Source: CAYUHJ01 sp964444365
GTDB taxonomy: Bacteria > Planctomycetota > Planctomycetia > Gemmatales > Gemmataceae
Length of the DNA stretch: 64,000 bases
Reading direction: 5' to 3'
Assembly: GCA_964444365.1 (NCBI GenBank)
Contig: CAYUHJ010000006.1
Location: 26,987-90,986, forward strand
Part shown: in pieces, positions 49,434 through 59,700 of the stretch
Layout of the letters: every line of letters begins with the position of its first letter
Numbering within the stretch: the stretch's first letter is position 1
The notes under the pieces: model-generated
Database searches by the model: none
The model's input: only the letters and a program-made list of their open reading frames with translations
What the model was told of the DNA's origin: nothing
Position numbers and translations under genes: made by a program

Positions 49434-50345
49434 ATGGACGGGCGACGGCTTCGCCGGTGGGCACTGGTCGGTCTCTTCGCCCCGTCGGTCGGGTGCAACC
49501 TGTTCCAGAAGAACGAGGCGATGCCGCCGGGCGGGCTGCCGATGCCGGCCGACGGGAAGCCGTCCCTGCTGTCGCGGATGGGCGGCACCTCGACCCCGCG
49601 GTTCCCCGGCCCGCCGGAGGAGAAGGCGCTGCCCAAGATCTCCCGGAAGAAGGGGATGGGCCTGGGCATCGAGGGGGAACTCGCGTTCGCGGACACGGAA
49701 GTCGAGGGCGCGTTCGTCGAGGGCAAGTCTGCCGTCGAGCGGGACGCGCTCATCGACGCGGCCCGGCAGCGGTACCAGAAGGTGCTGACGACCGACCCGA
49801 AGAACAAAGCCGCCCTGATCGGCCTCGCCAAGCTGTACGCCCGGGCCGGCGACAAGGACCGCGCGATCCAGGGGTACGAGGCGGCCCTGCGGCACCACCC
49901 CAAGGACCACGAACTCGCGCACAAGATGGCCGCCATGCAGGCCCGGTTCGGCGACTGGCCGGCCTGCACGGACGCCGCCCGGTACGCCCTCTCCCTCGAC
50001 CCGGAGAACCGCACCTACCAGAAGACGCTCGGGTACGCCCTGTCCCAGACCGGCAAGTGGGACGAGGCGTTCGACACGCTGATGAAGCTGATGCCCGAGG
50101 CGGAAGCCCGGTACTTCCTCGGGCGGGTGCTCGCGGACATGGACCGGGTCGACGAGGCGAAGGTGCAGATGGACCTGGCCCTGCGGGTGAACCCGCAGTT
50201 CGACCCGGCCCGCGAGTTCCTGGCGACCGTCACGAGTGCCCCGCCGGCCCCGGTCGTGCCCGGCACCGCACCGGCCAGCCCGGTCGCCGACCCCGGCGTG
50301 CAGCAGACGCAGTATCAACAGCCGGTGCCCGCGCCGACGCCGTGA
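49434..50345 (+). CDS. TPR-repeat lipoprotein
   Basis: A 303-residue protein. The signal ends at a lipobox (LFAPSVGC), then comes a disordered Pro/Gly-rich region. From ~100 to 265 there are several tetratricopeptide repeats (AALIGLAKLYARAGDKDRAI, KTLGYALSQTGKWDEAFDTL, YFLGRVLADMDRVDEAKVQM). The Ala/Pro-rich tail ends in QPVPAPTP. TPR lipoproteins scaffold envelope complexes, and no partner is indicated. The ATG at 49434 gives the correct signal peptide length. Repeat family B follows downstream. Confidence 0.85.
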   Translation: MDGRRLRRWALVGLFAPSVGCNLFQKNEAMPPGGLPMPADGKPSLLSRMGGTSTPRFPGPPEEKALPKISRKKGMGLGIEGELAFADTEVEGAFVEGKSAVERDALIDAARQRYQKVLTTDPKNKAALIGLAKLYARAGDKDRAIQGYEAALRHHPKDHELAHKMAAMQARFGDWPACTDAARYALSLDPENRTYQKTLGYALSQTGKWDEAFDTLMKLMPEAEARYFLGRVLADMDRVDEAKVQMDLALRVNPQFDPAREFLATVTSAPPAPVVPGTAPASPVADPGVQQTQYQQPVPAPTP

Positions 50346-50373
50346 CCCGTTCCCGTCCGCGGCTCTGAAAGAA

Positions 50374-50507
50374 GGCAGGGCGACGCAGTGCGTGAAAGTA
50401 GGCAACTCGCTCCGCGAGTTGCGGGCTCAGATTCCGAGAACGCAACACTCGTTTCCGAGGGTGGAAGCGAAGTCACTCGCGGAGCGAGTGACCGACTGAA
50501 TCGGCCA
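50374..50507 (-). repeat. Dispersed repeat with two internal palindromes (family B, copy 2)
   Basis: Reverse-complement relative of 483-618: the same two palindromes ACTCGCTCCGCGAGT and ACTCGCGGAGCGAGT, the same flanks (GGCAGGGCGACGCAGTG and CTGAATCGGCCA) and few differences. It lies between the TPR lipoprotein and DUF2071 genes. The opposite orientation of the copies shows movement or duplication rather than a local event. Confidence 0.88.
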
Positions 50508-50611
50508 CGCTTCAAACACTGCGTCACCCTGTCAAAGAAGGACCGGGTTGTTGCGAACCCCGATCCCCGTCGGTTATCCTCGCGTCCGATTCCCCTTCTC
50601 CGGGAGGACGC

Positions 50612-51328
50612 ATGTCGCCCGCCCGCTCTCGCCGCCCGTTCCTGACTGCCCGGTGGGAACACCTGATCGTGGCCAGTTACGCCGTCCCGGAATCGTTACT
50701 TTGGCCCCTGCTCCCGACGGGTATCGACCTGGACTTCCGCGACGGCCGGTGCTTCGCCAGCCTCGTCGGGTTCCAGTTCCTGGACACCCGCGTCCTCGGC
50801 GTCGGGTGGCCCTGGCACCGCGACTTCGCCGAGTGGAACCTGCGGTTCTACGTCCGCCACGGCGACACCCGCGGGGTCGTGTTCGTCCGCGAGTTCGTGC
50901 CGAAGCCGATCGTCTCCGTCATGGCCCGGCTGATCTACAACGAGCCCTACCGGGTCGCGAAGGTGACCGGCACCGTGACGGCCGACCCCGACGCGGTGAC
51001 GGTGTCGTACACGATTCCTTTCGGGGGCCGGTCGCACACCCTGTGGGCCGCCGCCGGGCCGACCGCGTCGCCGATCGCGCCCGGCTCGGACGCGGACTTC
51101 TTCCTGAACCAGTCGTGGGGCTACGGCACCGGCCACCGCGGCCGGACGCTGAAGTACGAGGTGACGCACCCCGTGTGGGACGTGTTCCCGATCCGCGAGC
51201 GGAAGATCGACGTGGACTGGGGCACCCTCTACGGCCGCGAGTGGGCCGTCATGACCGGGGCCGAGCCAGTGTCCGTGTCGCTGGCGAAGGGCTCCGCGGT
51301 GGCCGTCTCGCCACACGGCCGGGCGTAG
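50612..51328 (+). CDS. DUF2071 (YqjF-like) protein
   Basis: A 238-residue protein of the DUF2071/YqjF family, related to acetoacetate-decarboxylase-like beta folds. Seen: WEHLIVASYAVPESLLWPLL, LDFRDGRCFASLVGFQFLDT, VFVREFVPKPIVSVMARLIY and NQSWGYGTGHRGRTLKYEVT. No enzymatic activity is established for most members. It has no signal peptide. The start has GGGAGG at a good distance. It is monocistronic, ending before a hairpin repeat. Confidence 0.85.
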   Translation: MSPARSRRPFLTARWEHLIVASYAVPESLLWPLLPTGIDLDFRDGRCFASLVGFQFLDTRVLGVGWPWHRDFAEWNLRFYVRHGDTRGVVFVREFVPKPIVSVMARLIYNEPYRVAKVTGTVTADPDAVTVSYTIPFGGRSHTLWAAAGPTASPIAPGSDADFFLNQSWGYGTGHRGRTLKYEVTHPVWDVFPIRERKIDVDWGTLYGREWAVMTGAEPVSVSLAKGSAVAVSPHGRA

Positions 51329-51340
51329 GGAAGCGCAGTT

Positions 51341-51416
51341 CTGGTAGGTCGGGTCGAGTCTTCGAGGCCCGACGTAACGCAATGTCGGGCCTCGAAGACT
51401 CGACCCGACCTACCAG
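51341..51416. repeat. Perfect 33-bp-arm hairpin between convergent genes (family C, copy 2)
   Basis: Arms 51341-51373 and 51384-51416 are exact reverse complements around a 10-base loop. The arms match copy 1 at 14032-14103 except that a C-G pair there is a T-A pair here. It separates the convergent DUF2071 and MBL hydrolase genes. Confidence 0.92.
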
Positions 51417-51427
51417 ATGGCGTGCCG

Positions 51428-52216
51428 TCAAAACTCGACCCGCAGCCCGTCGTAGGACAGTTCCACGCCCGGCGGGAGTTTCGCCGTCCACTCGTCGTAG
51501 TCGATCTCGTGGGACGTGTGCGTCAGGTACGCCCGCTTCGGCTTGACCCGCGCGATCACCGCCAGGGCCTGCTCGATCGTGAAGTGCGTCGGGTGCGGCC
51601 GCTCGGGCCGGAGGGCGTCGAGGAACAGCACGTCCAGCCCGTCCAGCAGCGGGTAGCTCGTCTCCGGCACGTGGCTGACGTCGGTGCAGTACGCCATGTC
51701 CCCGACCCGGAAGCCGAGGCAGTTGAACCGGCCGTGGACCAGTGGGATCGGCGTGACCCGCTCGCCGAGGACGTCGAACGGCTCCGTCGGCGAGATCCGG
51801 CGGAAGGTCATCTGCGGCAGGTGGCCCGCCGGCAGGTTCGCGTTGACCGGGTCGAAGGCGTACCGGAACACGTCGCGGACGACCGCCTCCACTTCGTCCG
51901 TGCAGTACACCGGCACCGCCGCCCCGAGCATCTTGGGGAACAGCCGGGCGTCGTCGAGGCCGTACAGGTGGTCGACGTGGTAGTGCGTGTACAGGATCGC
52001 GTGGGCGACCGGGACGCGCGCCCGGGTCATCTGGAGCCGCAGTTCCGGGGTCGTGTCGATCAGCAGGTTCCCGCCCGGCAGGCGGAGCAGCACGGACGAG
52101 CGGGTCCGCTGGTTCTTCGGGTTCGGCGAGAGGCAGACGGGGCAGTCGCAGCCGATCTGCGGCACCCCGAGCGAGGTGCCGCACCCCAGAACCAGAAGCG
52201 TGCGGCGGGCGGTCAT
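51428..52216 (-). CDS. MBL-fold metallo-hydrolase (PhnP-like)
   Basis: A 262-residue metallo-beta-lactamase-fold hydrolase. GCGTSLGVPQIGCDCPVC at the N-terminus supplies the Cys motif typical of PhnP-type phosphodiesterases. ILYTHYHVDHLYG (HxHxDH, ~79) and later DVSHVPE and LTHTSHE complete the dimetal site. Related enzymes hydrolyse cyclic phosphodiesters such as 5-phosphoribosyl-1,2-cyclic phosphate, but no phn genes are nearby, so a different phosphodiester is possible. It is followed downstream by the family C hairpin and lies 40 bases downstream of dnaE on the same strand. Confidence 0.88.
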   Translation of the reverse strand: MTARRTLLVLGCGTSLGVPQIGCDCPVCLSPNPKNQRTRSSVLLRLPGGNLLIDTTPELRLQMTRARVPVAHAILYTHYHVDHLYGLDDARLFPKMLGAAVPVYCTDEVEAVVRDVFRYAFDPVNANLPAGHLPQMTFRRISPTEPFDVLGERVTPIPLVHGRFNCLGFRVGDMAYCTDVSHVPETSYPLLDGLDVLFLDALRPERPHPTHFTIEQALAVIARVKPKRAYLTHTSHEIDYDEWTAKLPPGVELSYDGLRVEF

Positions 52217-52256
52217 GCGGGAATTGTAGGCGGCGCGGAAGGGCCGGCGACCGCCG

Positions 52257-55200
52257 TCACCGCGACGTGAACAGCACCGAGCCGTTGCCGAGGACCATTT
52301 CCAGTTGCTCCACCGGCAGCGCCGTCGGGTTCACGAAGTATTCCGCCCCGAGCTTGAACTGGGCGGTCTTGCCGACGCCGTCCCGCACCGCGAGGTAGAC
52401 CGGCGTCGAGCCCTTCGCCCGCTGGAGCACGACCCGCACGCCGTCGAGCTTCCGCAGCGTGTCCTCGTCGTCGGCGTACTGCATCCGGAGCACGACGCCG
52501 CGGGTGAAGTCCGCCTTCGCCTGGTCCAGCGTCAGCACCTTCTCGACGATCAGGTCCGGCTCCGTCGACCCCTCGCGCCACTCGACCTTCCCCTCGAAGA
52601 GGCGGATCGCGTCGGCGGTCACGTCGTCCTTGAACCGGGCGAACTGGTCGGACCACAGGATGCACTTCACGGACCCGGAGAAGTCCTCGACGCGGACGAT
52701 CGCCCACCGGTTCCCCTGGTTACGGCCCTTCGTCACCACCTTCGGGACGATCTCCGTCACCATCCCCGCGATGCGGACCTCGGCACTCCCGGAGACCTTC
52801 GCGAGGTCCGCGGCGTGGTGCGTGCGGAACCGCCGGAGCTGGTCGTCGAACTGCGCGAGCGGGTGGCTGGAGATGTAGAAGTCGAGGGCCTCCTTCTCGT
52901 ACTTCAGCTTCTCCAGTTCCGGCCACTCTTCCACGTGCGGGACGCCCTCGCCGAGGCCGTGGCGGTTGACGCCGGGGGTGCCGTTCGCCTCGGGTTCCGC
53001 GTCGAGCACGTCGAAGATGTTCTTCTGCCCGCGCTTCCGGTCGGCCGCCTTCTGCTCGGACGCCTCCACCGCCCGCGGCAGCGTCAGCAGCGTGGCCCGC
53101 CGCCTGTTCTTGCCGAAGCAGTCCATGCCGCCCGCGTTGATCAGTTTCTCGATCGCCGCCTTCGTGACGGTCCGGGTGTCGACCCGCTCGCAGAAGTCGA
53201 ACAGGTCCTTGAACGGCCCGCCGGCCTCCCGTGCCCGGACGATCTCCTCCGCGGCGTTGCGGCCGAGCCCCTTGATGGCGGTGAGCCCGAACACGATCTT
53301 CCCGTTCACGACGTCGAACCCGGCCCGGCCCTCGTTGACGTTCGGCGGCTCGACCGCGACCCCGAGCTTCCGCGCGTCCGCGATGTGGTCGACCATGACG
53401 TCTCGCTTGTTGCCGTCGTCGATCTCCGACGACAGCAGCGCGGCCATGAACTCGGCGGTGTAGTGGGTCTTCAAGTAGGCGGTCTGATACCCGATCTGTG
53501 CATAAGCGGCCGTATGACTTTTATTAAAACCATAGCCCGCAAAAAATACAATCTTTTCAAATATATCTTCGGCAATCTCCGCCGCGACCCCGCGTTCGCC
53601 GCAGCCCTTGAGGAAGTCCGCCTTCGCGGCCGTCATTTTCTCGAGGATTTTCTTGCTGATCGCCTTGATGACGGCGTAGGCCTTGGACAGCTCGATCCCG
53701 CCGAGGCGGTTCAAAATCCGCATAATTTGCTCTTGATAACACATAACTCCGTATGTCTCATCAAGAACTTCTTTCAACACCGGGTGCGGGTAGTCCCACG
53801 TCTCGCGGCCGTGCTTGCGGTTCACGTAGCTGTCGACCATGCCCCCCTTCAGCGGGCCGGGGCGGTACAGGGCCAGCACCGCGATCAGGTCGCGGATGTT
53901 GTCCGGCTTCATCTGCTTCAGCAGTTCGCGGATGCCCTCGCTTTCCAGCTGGAAGACGCCCTTCGCGTCGCCGCGCTGGAGCAGTTGGTAGGTGGCGCGG
54001 TCGTCGAGCGGGAACTGGAGCGGGTCGATGTCCTCGCCGCGGGTCCGCTTCACGAGCTTGACGGTTTCGTCGAGGACCGTCAGGTTCCGCAGCCCGAGGA
54101 AGTCCATCTTGAGCATCCCGACCTTTTCGAGGATGCCCATCTCCCACTGCGTCGTCATCAGGGCGTCGCCGGTCCGGCCGCCCTCCTGGTCGTCCTGCTT
54201 GCGGACGACGCGCTGGACCGGGACGTAGTTCGTGATCGGCCCGTCCGCGATGACGACCCCGGCCGCGTGGGTGCCGACGTTGCGGTTCGTGCCCTCCAGT
54301 TTCAGCGCGATGTCGACCCACTGTCGGGTGGTCGGGTCGCTGTCGTACTCCCGGCGGAAGTCCGGCGATTCGTTCAGCGCGTCGGTCAGGCTCTTCGCGA
54401 TGGCCCCCTGCATCGGGACGAGCTTGCACATGTGGTTGACGCGGTCGAGCGGGATGTCGAGCACCCGGCCGACGTCCTTGAGCGCTGCCTTCGCCGCCAG
54501 CGTGCCGAACGTGCCGATCTGCGCGACGGACTCGACCCCGTACTTCTGCTTCACGTACTGGATGACGAGCTCCCGCCGCTCCTGGCAGAAGTCGATGTCG
54601 ATGTCCGGCGGCTCCGTCCGGTTCGGGTCGAGGAACCGCTCGAACAGCAGGTCGTACTCCAGCGGGCAGACGTGGCTGAGGTACAGGGCGTAGGCGACGA
54701 CCGCCCCGCACGCCGAGCCCCGGGCGGTGCTGGGGATGTTGTTCTCGCGGGCGTACCGGACGAAGTCCCACACGATGAGGAAGTACGCGGAGTACCCCAT
54801 CTTCGAGATGATCGCGAGCTCGTGGTTGAGCCGGTCCCACACGGCCTGGGCGGGTTGGCTGCCGTAGCGTTCGTAGACGCCGTCCGAGCAGAGCTTGCGC
54901 AAGTAGTCGTCCGCCGTCGCGCCGTTCGGCGTCTTGAAGACGGGGAAGTGCCGCTTCTTGAAGTCGAGCCGGATGTCGATCCCGTTCGCGATGGTCTGGC
55001 TGCGGGCGACCGCGTCCTCGTAGTCCGGGAACAGCTTGTACATGTCCTCCGGCGACCGCACGTAGTACGGGTTCGGCATCTTCTCTTCGGGGTACTGCTT
55101 CTTGCGCGGGTCGCGCTTCTTCCCCGTGTTGATGCAGAACAGGACGTCGTGGGCTTCCGCGTCGGTGCTGCACAGGTAGTGCGCGTCGGCGGTGGCCACG

Positions 55201-55808
55201 AGCGGCACGCCGAGCTCGTCCGCGATCTCGGCGGCGACGGGGGTACACAGGTCTTGCAGGCCGATGCCGTTGTTCTGGATCTCGATGTAGAAGTCGTCGC
55301 CGAAGTGCTTCGCGAACCACGCCGCAAGGTCTTTTGCCTTGTCCTTCCGCTCCGCGAGGATGTGCTGGTTGAACTCCCCAGCGAGGCACCCGCTGAGGCA
55401 GACGAGCCCCTCCTTGTGGGCTTCCAGCACCTCCTTGTCGATCCGGGGGTTGTAGTAGAACCCTTCCAGGAAGGCGATGCTCGACAGCTTGATGAGGTTC
55501 TTGAACCCGACCTCGTTCTTCGCGAGCAGCGTGAGGTGCGTGTACGCCTCCCCCTGGCGGGCGGCCTTGCGGTGCGTGCGGTCGCCGGGGGCGAGGTACG
55601 CCTCGTACCCGATGACGGGGTTGATGTCGTTGTCCCGGCACTTGCTGTAGAACTCGATCGCGCCGTACAGGTTCCCGTGGTCGGTGATCGCGAGGGCGTT
55701 CATCCCGAGTTTTTTCGTCTGCTTGACGAGTTCCGGGATGCGGTTGAACCCGTCGAGCAGGCTGTAGTGGGTGTGCAGGTGGAGGTGAGCGAACTTGCGG
55801 TCGGCCAT
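52257..55808 (-). CDS. dnaE: DNA polymerase III alpha subunit
   Basis: Replicative DNA polymerase of 1183 residues. The N-terminal PHP domain begins with HLHLHTHYSLLDG. The palm has DIDIDFCQERR with catalytic aspartates, then YGVMCYQEQ (~688) and GYGFNKSHTAAYA (~759). The HhH and OB domains follow (VRIAGMVTEI, CILWSDQF). The length is normal for DnaE1 and there is no intein. Two short patches, 53511-53570 and 53711-53780, have only 17 of 60 and 25 of 70 G/C bases, unlike the rest of the gene. They fall precisely on the YGVM and GYGFNKSH motifs. Confidence 0.96.
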   Translation of the reverse strand: MADRKFAHLHLHTHYSLLDGFNRIPELVKQTKKLGMNALAITDHGNLYGAIEFYSKCRDNDINPVIGYEAYLAPGDRTHRKAARQGEAYTHLTLLAKNEVGFKNLIKLSSIAFLEGFYYNPRIDKEVLEAHKEGLVCLSGCLAGEFNQHILAERKDKAKDLAAWFAKHFGDDFYIEIQNNGIGLQDLCTPVAAEIADELGVPLVATADAHYLCSTDAEAHDVLFCINTGKKRDPRKKQYPEEKMPNPYYVRSPEDMYKLFPDYEDAVARSQTIANGIDIRLDFKKRHFPVFKTPNGATADDYLRKLCSDGVYERYGSQPAQAVWDRLNHELAIISKMGYSAYFLIVWDFVRYARENNIPSTARGSACGAVVAYALYLSHVCPLEYDLLFERFLDPNRTEPPDIDIDFCQERRELVIQYVKQKYGVESVAQIGTFGTLAAKAALKDVGRVLDIPLDRVNHMCKLVPMQGAIAKSLTDALNESPDFRREYDSDPTTRQWVDIALKLEGTNRNVGTHAAGVVIADGPITNYVPVQRVVRKQDDQEGGRTGDALMTTQWEMGILEKVGMLKMDFLGLRNLTVLDETVKLVKRTRGEDIDPLQFPLDDRATYQLLQRGDAKGVFQLESEGIRELLKQMKPDNIRDLIAVLALYRPGPLKGGMVDSYVNRKHGRETWDYPHPVLKEVLDETYGVMCYQEQIMRILNRLGGIELSKAYAVIKAISKKILEKMTAAKADFLKGCGERGVAAEIAEDIFEKIVFFAGYGFNKSHTAAYAQIGYQTAYLKTHYTAEFMAALLSSEIDDGNKRDVMVDHIADARKLGVAVEPPNVNEGRAGFDVVNGKIVFGLTAIKGLGRNAAEEIVRAREAGGPFKDLFDFCERVDTRTVTKAAIEKLINAGGMDCFGKNRRRATLLTLPRAVEASEQKAADRKRGQKNIFDVLDAEPEANGTPGVNRHGLGEGVPHVEEWPELEKLKYEKEALDFYISSHPLAQFDDQLRRFRTHHAADLAKVSGSAEVRIAGMVTEIVPKVVTKGRNQGNRWAIVRVEDFSGSVKCILWSDQFARFKDDVTADAIRLFEGKVEWREGSTEPDLIVEKVLTLDQAKADFTRGVVLRMQYADDEDTLRKLDGVRVVLQRAKGSTPVYLAVRDGVGKTAQFKLGAEYFVNPTALPVEQLEMVLGNGSVLFTSR

Positions 55809-55969
55809 CGGGAATCGTTCCGCGGGGAGGTGGACAGGCGCTAACCGGGAATTGGAATTCTACCCCGCAAACTCCCGCCGGGAAATGGGAAGTGGAGCGG
55901 GCACGGCGTGAGGGAGGTGGGTCGAGGTCTCGCGGCCGTTACGAGAGGTCCAGCTTGGCAACCCAAGCG

Positions 55970-56332
55970 TCACCCGCCGCTACGAGGTTTACGCAAACGC
56001 ACCGCATCGGGGGAAATGACCACGAACGCCCCCGACAGCTCCGGCTCATTTTCCACTACGGCTCGCGACACAATTTCAGCCTTCGCCACATTGTCGAGAC
56101 CCTCAAGCCGGATCAGAATCACCCCGGCGTGGGTGAGCCCGCGCCGGTAGACCAACTCGCCGAAGTCCTTGTCTTCCGTGAGGAGCACGGCCGGGATGCT
56201 TGAGGCGCGTTGAAGAACTTCTTCGTCCGATACGCTGGGTGACAGCTCGGCAATCCAATCGACGGTATGGCCGTCGCGCCGAAGTCGTTCGACAATGCCG
56301 CGGTCGATGTTTTCGTCGGCGACCAGATTCAT
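55970..56332 (-). CDS. DUF5615 PIN-like nuclease (probable toxin)
   Basis: A 120-residue PIN-like protein. It opens NLVADENIDRGIVERLRRDG, contains WIAELSPSVSDEEVLQRA, and has the acidic block LLTEDKDFGELVYRRG, the pattern of the DUF5615 family. Aspartates in these positions would bind the metal of an RNase. It is co-transcribed, with a four-base overlap, after a DUF433 gene. This pairing recurs in many bacteria and is regarded as a toxin-antitoxin-like module, though the activity is little studied. Confidence 0.85.
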   Translation of the reverse strand: MNLVADENIDRGIVERLRRDGHTVDWIAELSPSVSDEEVLQRASSIPAVLLTEDKDFGELVYRRGLTHAGVILIRLEGLDNVAKAEIVSRAVVENEPELSGAFVVISPDAVRLRKPRSGG

Positions 56333-56568
56333 GCCGACTGCCTGGCCGTTGCCGGTCGCACGATTTCGGCACCGAGTGCCCCGGCCGCGTATTGTAGCGC
56401 CGCCAAGATTGCCTCGCGGCTCAGCCGGGGGTGTGACTCGATGAGTTGGTCGAAACTTTCCCCGGCCCCGAGTTTCCGCAGGATGAGTTCCACGGTGATC
56501 CGCGTGCCGACCACGACGGGCTTGCCCATCATGACGGCGGGGTCGGATCGAATCAGTTGCGTGGACAT
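56329..56568 (-). CDS. DUF433 protein (probable antitoxin)
   Basis: A 79-residue protein of the DUF433 family: IRSDPAVMMGKPVVVGTRIT followed by VELILRKLGAGESFDQLIES and the helix SREAILAALQYAA, a small winged-helix DNA-binding fold. It probably neutralises, and represses the operon of, the DUF5615 protein whose ATG overlaps its stop codon. ATG 56568 is chosen at the start of the homology. Confidence 0.85.
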   Translation of the reverse strand: MSTQLIRSDPAVMMGKPVVVGTRITVELILRKLGAGESFDQLIESHPRLSREAILAALQYAAGALGAEIVRPATARQSA

Positions 56569-56635
56569 CGGGAAACCTCGGGCTGAATGGTATCTTTGCC
56601 CAGGCGAGTCGGCAACAGACCACTCACCTACCGGT

Positions 56636-56685
56636 AACGAGCGGGGCGTGCTTACCTCTGAAGAAGCATTCACGCCCCGCTCGTT
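56636..56685. terminator. 15-bp hairpin between the giant TPR gene and the DUF433 gene
   Basis: AACGAGCGGGGCGTG (56636-56650) pairs exactly with 56671-56685 across a 20-base loop. It lies 17 bases past the stop codon of the TPR gene that reads toward it, so it is a probable 3' end signal for that transcript. There is no T-run. Confidence 0.6.
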
Positions 56686-56702
56686 CGCTCACCGTTAGAA
56701 CC

Positions 56703-59700
56703 CTACGGCCGGTGTGCCGCCAGCACCCGGCGGGACGGCCCCTGGATGCGCTCCAGCGACGCGGAGATCACCGACGCCGCGGGCTTGCTGCGGCTTTCCA
56801 GTTCGGCCCCTTTCTTGAACGCCTCGTCCGCGGGGGCGGTGCTCCCCTTGGCGTACCGGGTCAGGCCCAGGAAGTACCAGTACCGCGCGTCGTTCGGGTC
56901 TTCCTTCGTGGCGGCCTCGAACGCGGCCTCGGCGTTGTCGAACAGGCCGGCCTCGTAGGCCACGACGCCGGTGCCGAACACCCGGCCCGCCCGCTCCTTC
57001 GCGGCCTTCTCGCCGGTCGTCAGCGGCACCGGCCCGCCCGCCCGGGCCTGGGCCAGCAGCAGCGAGAACCGCTCCTCGCGGGCCGCCATTTCCTTCTTCA
57101 TGTTCTCGACCTCGGCCGCGAGGTCCTTCTTGAACTTCACCTGGTCCGCTTCCCGGGCGGCCTGTTCGGCGCGAATCTTGGCGTTGAGCGCGTCCTGGGC
57201 CTTCACGGAGTCCGCGAGCTTGGCGGCGACGAGCTTGTCGGCTTCCGCCTTGGCCGCGGCGACCTTCTTGTCCGCGTCGTCCTTCGCGTCGGCGGCCGCC
57301 TTCTTCGCGTCGGCCACGTCCTGCTCCGCCTTCTTCACCTCGGCCTTGGCGGCCTCGATCTCCTTGTTCGCCTTCAGCAGCGCCTCGGCGGCCTTCTTCG
57401 CGTCGGCGGACGCGGCGGTCGCGGCGATGTCCTTCATGAGCGCGGGCACCTTCGCCGGGTCGGTGTCCTCGGGGATCAGCTTGTTGGCCTTCAGCTCCTT
57501 GATGATGCCGCCGACGGTTTCTTCCGCGGACTTCAGCTTGCCGGCCGCGGTGTCGTACTCCTTCGTCTTGTCGTCGAGGAGCTTCTTCGCGTCGTCCGCC
57601 AGTTTCTTGGCGTCATCGGCGAGCTTCTTGGAATCGTCCAGGTCCTTCTTCGCGGCGGTCAGGTCCGTCTCGTACTTCTTGGCGAGCGTGTCCGCCTCCT
57701 TGAAGTCCTTTTCGGCCTTGTCGAGCTTCGCCTTCAAGTCCTTGAGAACCGTCGGGTCGCCGCCGTCGGAGAGCTTGTCGAGCACGTCCTTGAGCTTCGC
57801 CCCCTTCTCGGCGAGGAGCGGCTTCAGGGCCTTGTGCTCGTAGACGTCCCGCTTGAGGGTCCAGTAGGCGGACAGGTCGTCGCACGCCCGCAGGAAGATC
57901 TGTTCCAGCGGGTCCGAGGTCGGGTTCACGCCCTTGCCGACGTTCGCGAGCCGCTTCTCGTCGTGGAGCTTGCGGGCGGCGGCGATCGTCTTCACGGCGG
58001 CGGCGTAGTCCCCGGCGGACGCCTCGTTCACCGCCTGCCAGAACAGGAAGCCGGGCTCGGACGGGGCCTTCGCGGCGGGCGGGTCGGCCTGCAGCATCAG
58101 CAGCGTCAGGGCGACGGCGTTCGTCAGGCGCTCGGCGTCCGCGGGGGTCAGGCGGCTTTCCTTCGTGGCGGGTTCCGGCGGGGCCAGGGCCTTGATCCGG
58201 CTCAGGGCCGCGTCGAAGACGGGCTTGGCGTCCGGGAACTTCTCGGCGGCCTTCTCGTAGACCTTCTTCGCCTCGTCGGTGTCGCCGGTGACCTCCTTCA
58301 GCAGCCCGAGGTGGAGGGCGGCCTTCACACCGGCTTCGTTGTCCTGGCCGGCGTCGACCGCTTTTTGCAGGTCGGCCTCCGCCTTCTTCAGTTCGGCATC
58401 GGACGCCTTGGCGACGTCACCGGTCTTCGACAGTTCGCGAACGCGGGCCATCCACCGGGCCTGGCCGCGGGCGGCGCGGACGTCGACGGCCGCGTCGTCG
58501 CCCGCCGCCTCGAAGGCGGGCAGGGCCGCCACCGGGTCGCCGTTCGCGAGCAGGGCCTTCGCCTGTGCGAGGGTCGGGGTCGCGCCGGGGGCGACCGGTC
58601 CCGGACCGGACCCCGGCCCGGGACCGGGGCCCGGTTTCACGACGGCCGGCTTGGTGTCACTCAGGGTGACGATCCCGGCGAGGAACGCGGCGGCGACGCC
58701 GCCCCCGCCGAGCAGGACGCCGACCAGCGCCCCGGCGACCCAGCCGCCGATGGACGCCTTGCCCGCGGGCTCGGCGAGCGGGTCGACCGCCGGGGCGATC
58801 TTCCGGGACGGGGCCGTCTTCGGCTCGCTCGGGTCGGGCTGGTCTTCGAGCTGGACCTCGTCCGAGCCGCCGCGGACGGGGCTCTGCGGGGGCGGGACCG
58901 GGGGGGCGAACAGCCCGGACGTCGGGCCGACGCCGGGGGACGACAGCCAGCCCGACGCGGGGCCGGCCATCGACGGGGACATCCAGCCCGACTGGGACGG
59001 GGCGACCGGCTTGACGGCCCCCGGCATGATCGACGACCCGAGCCCCGCCTGCGACCCGCCCGCCACCGTGACCTCCCACGCGGACCCGGCCCGGACGGGG
59101 TCTTCCTTCACCTCGGACGGCAGCCCGGCGGGGAGTTCGGCGAGCGGCTCGATCACGTCGCTCTTCGGCTCGTCCAGGTCCACCACCGCCTTCGAGCCCA
59201 GGACGTGCATCTCGAACTCGGACTCTTGAGCGCCCGGCGAGGCGAGCGGGTCGTCGAGGTCGAGTTCCGGCTGGGACACGGCGTCCGGGGACTCGTTGAC
59301 GATCACTTTGACGAGTTCCGACCCGCCGGGGGCCGGGGGTGAGGACCAGTCGACGTTGCCGCTGGACTGCTCGGCCTCGTCGAGGGGGTCGAACCCGGCC
59401 GGCGGGCGGTTGAACGAGATCGCCCCCGGTGCGGACGACACCGGGCCGACCAGCAGTTCGTCGATCCCGATGTCCCGGGGGTCGCCGCCGAGGACGTCCG
59501 GCTCGAGCGCCGACGGGGCGGCGGCCGCGCTCAGCCCGTGGTCGGTGGACTGCATCAGCGGGATCTGGTCCACGTCCCCGCTGCCGCGGGACGGGAGCGG
59601 GTCGTCCGTGAAGATGCTGGACGTGCCGCCGATCGGCTCGTTCGGCTCGTCGCCGAAGATGCTCTCGGCGGCACCGGGGAACCGCGGGGCGGGGGCGGCG

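Noticed and set aside
49434..50345. A much longer gene starting at about 48450
   Set aside because: The upstream part is out of frame with, and overlaps, the well-supported sterol-desaturase-like gene; a lipoprotein signal begins at 49434.
52257..55808. An intein inside DnaE
   Set aside because: The protein has normal length and the YGVM and GYGFNKSH motifs are uninterrupted; only unusual codons are found there.
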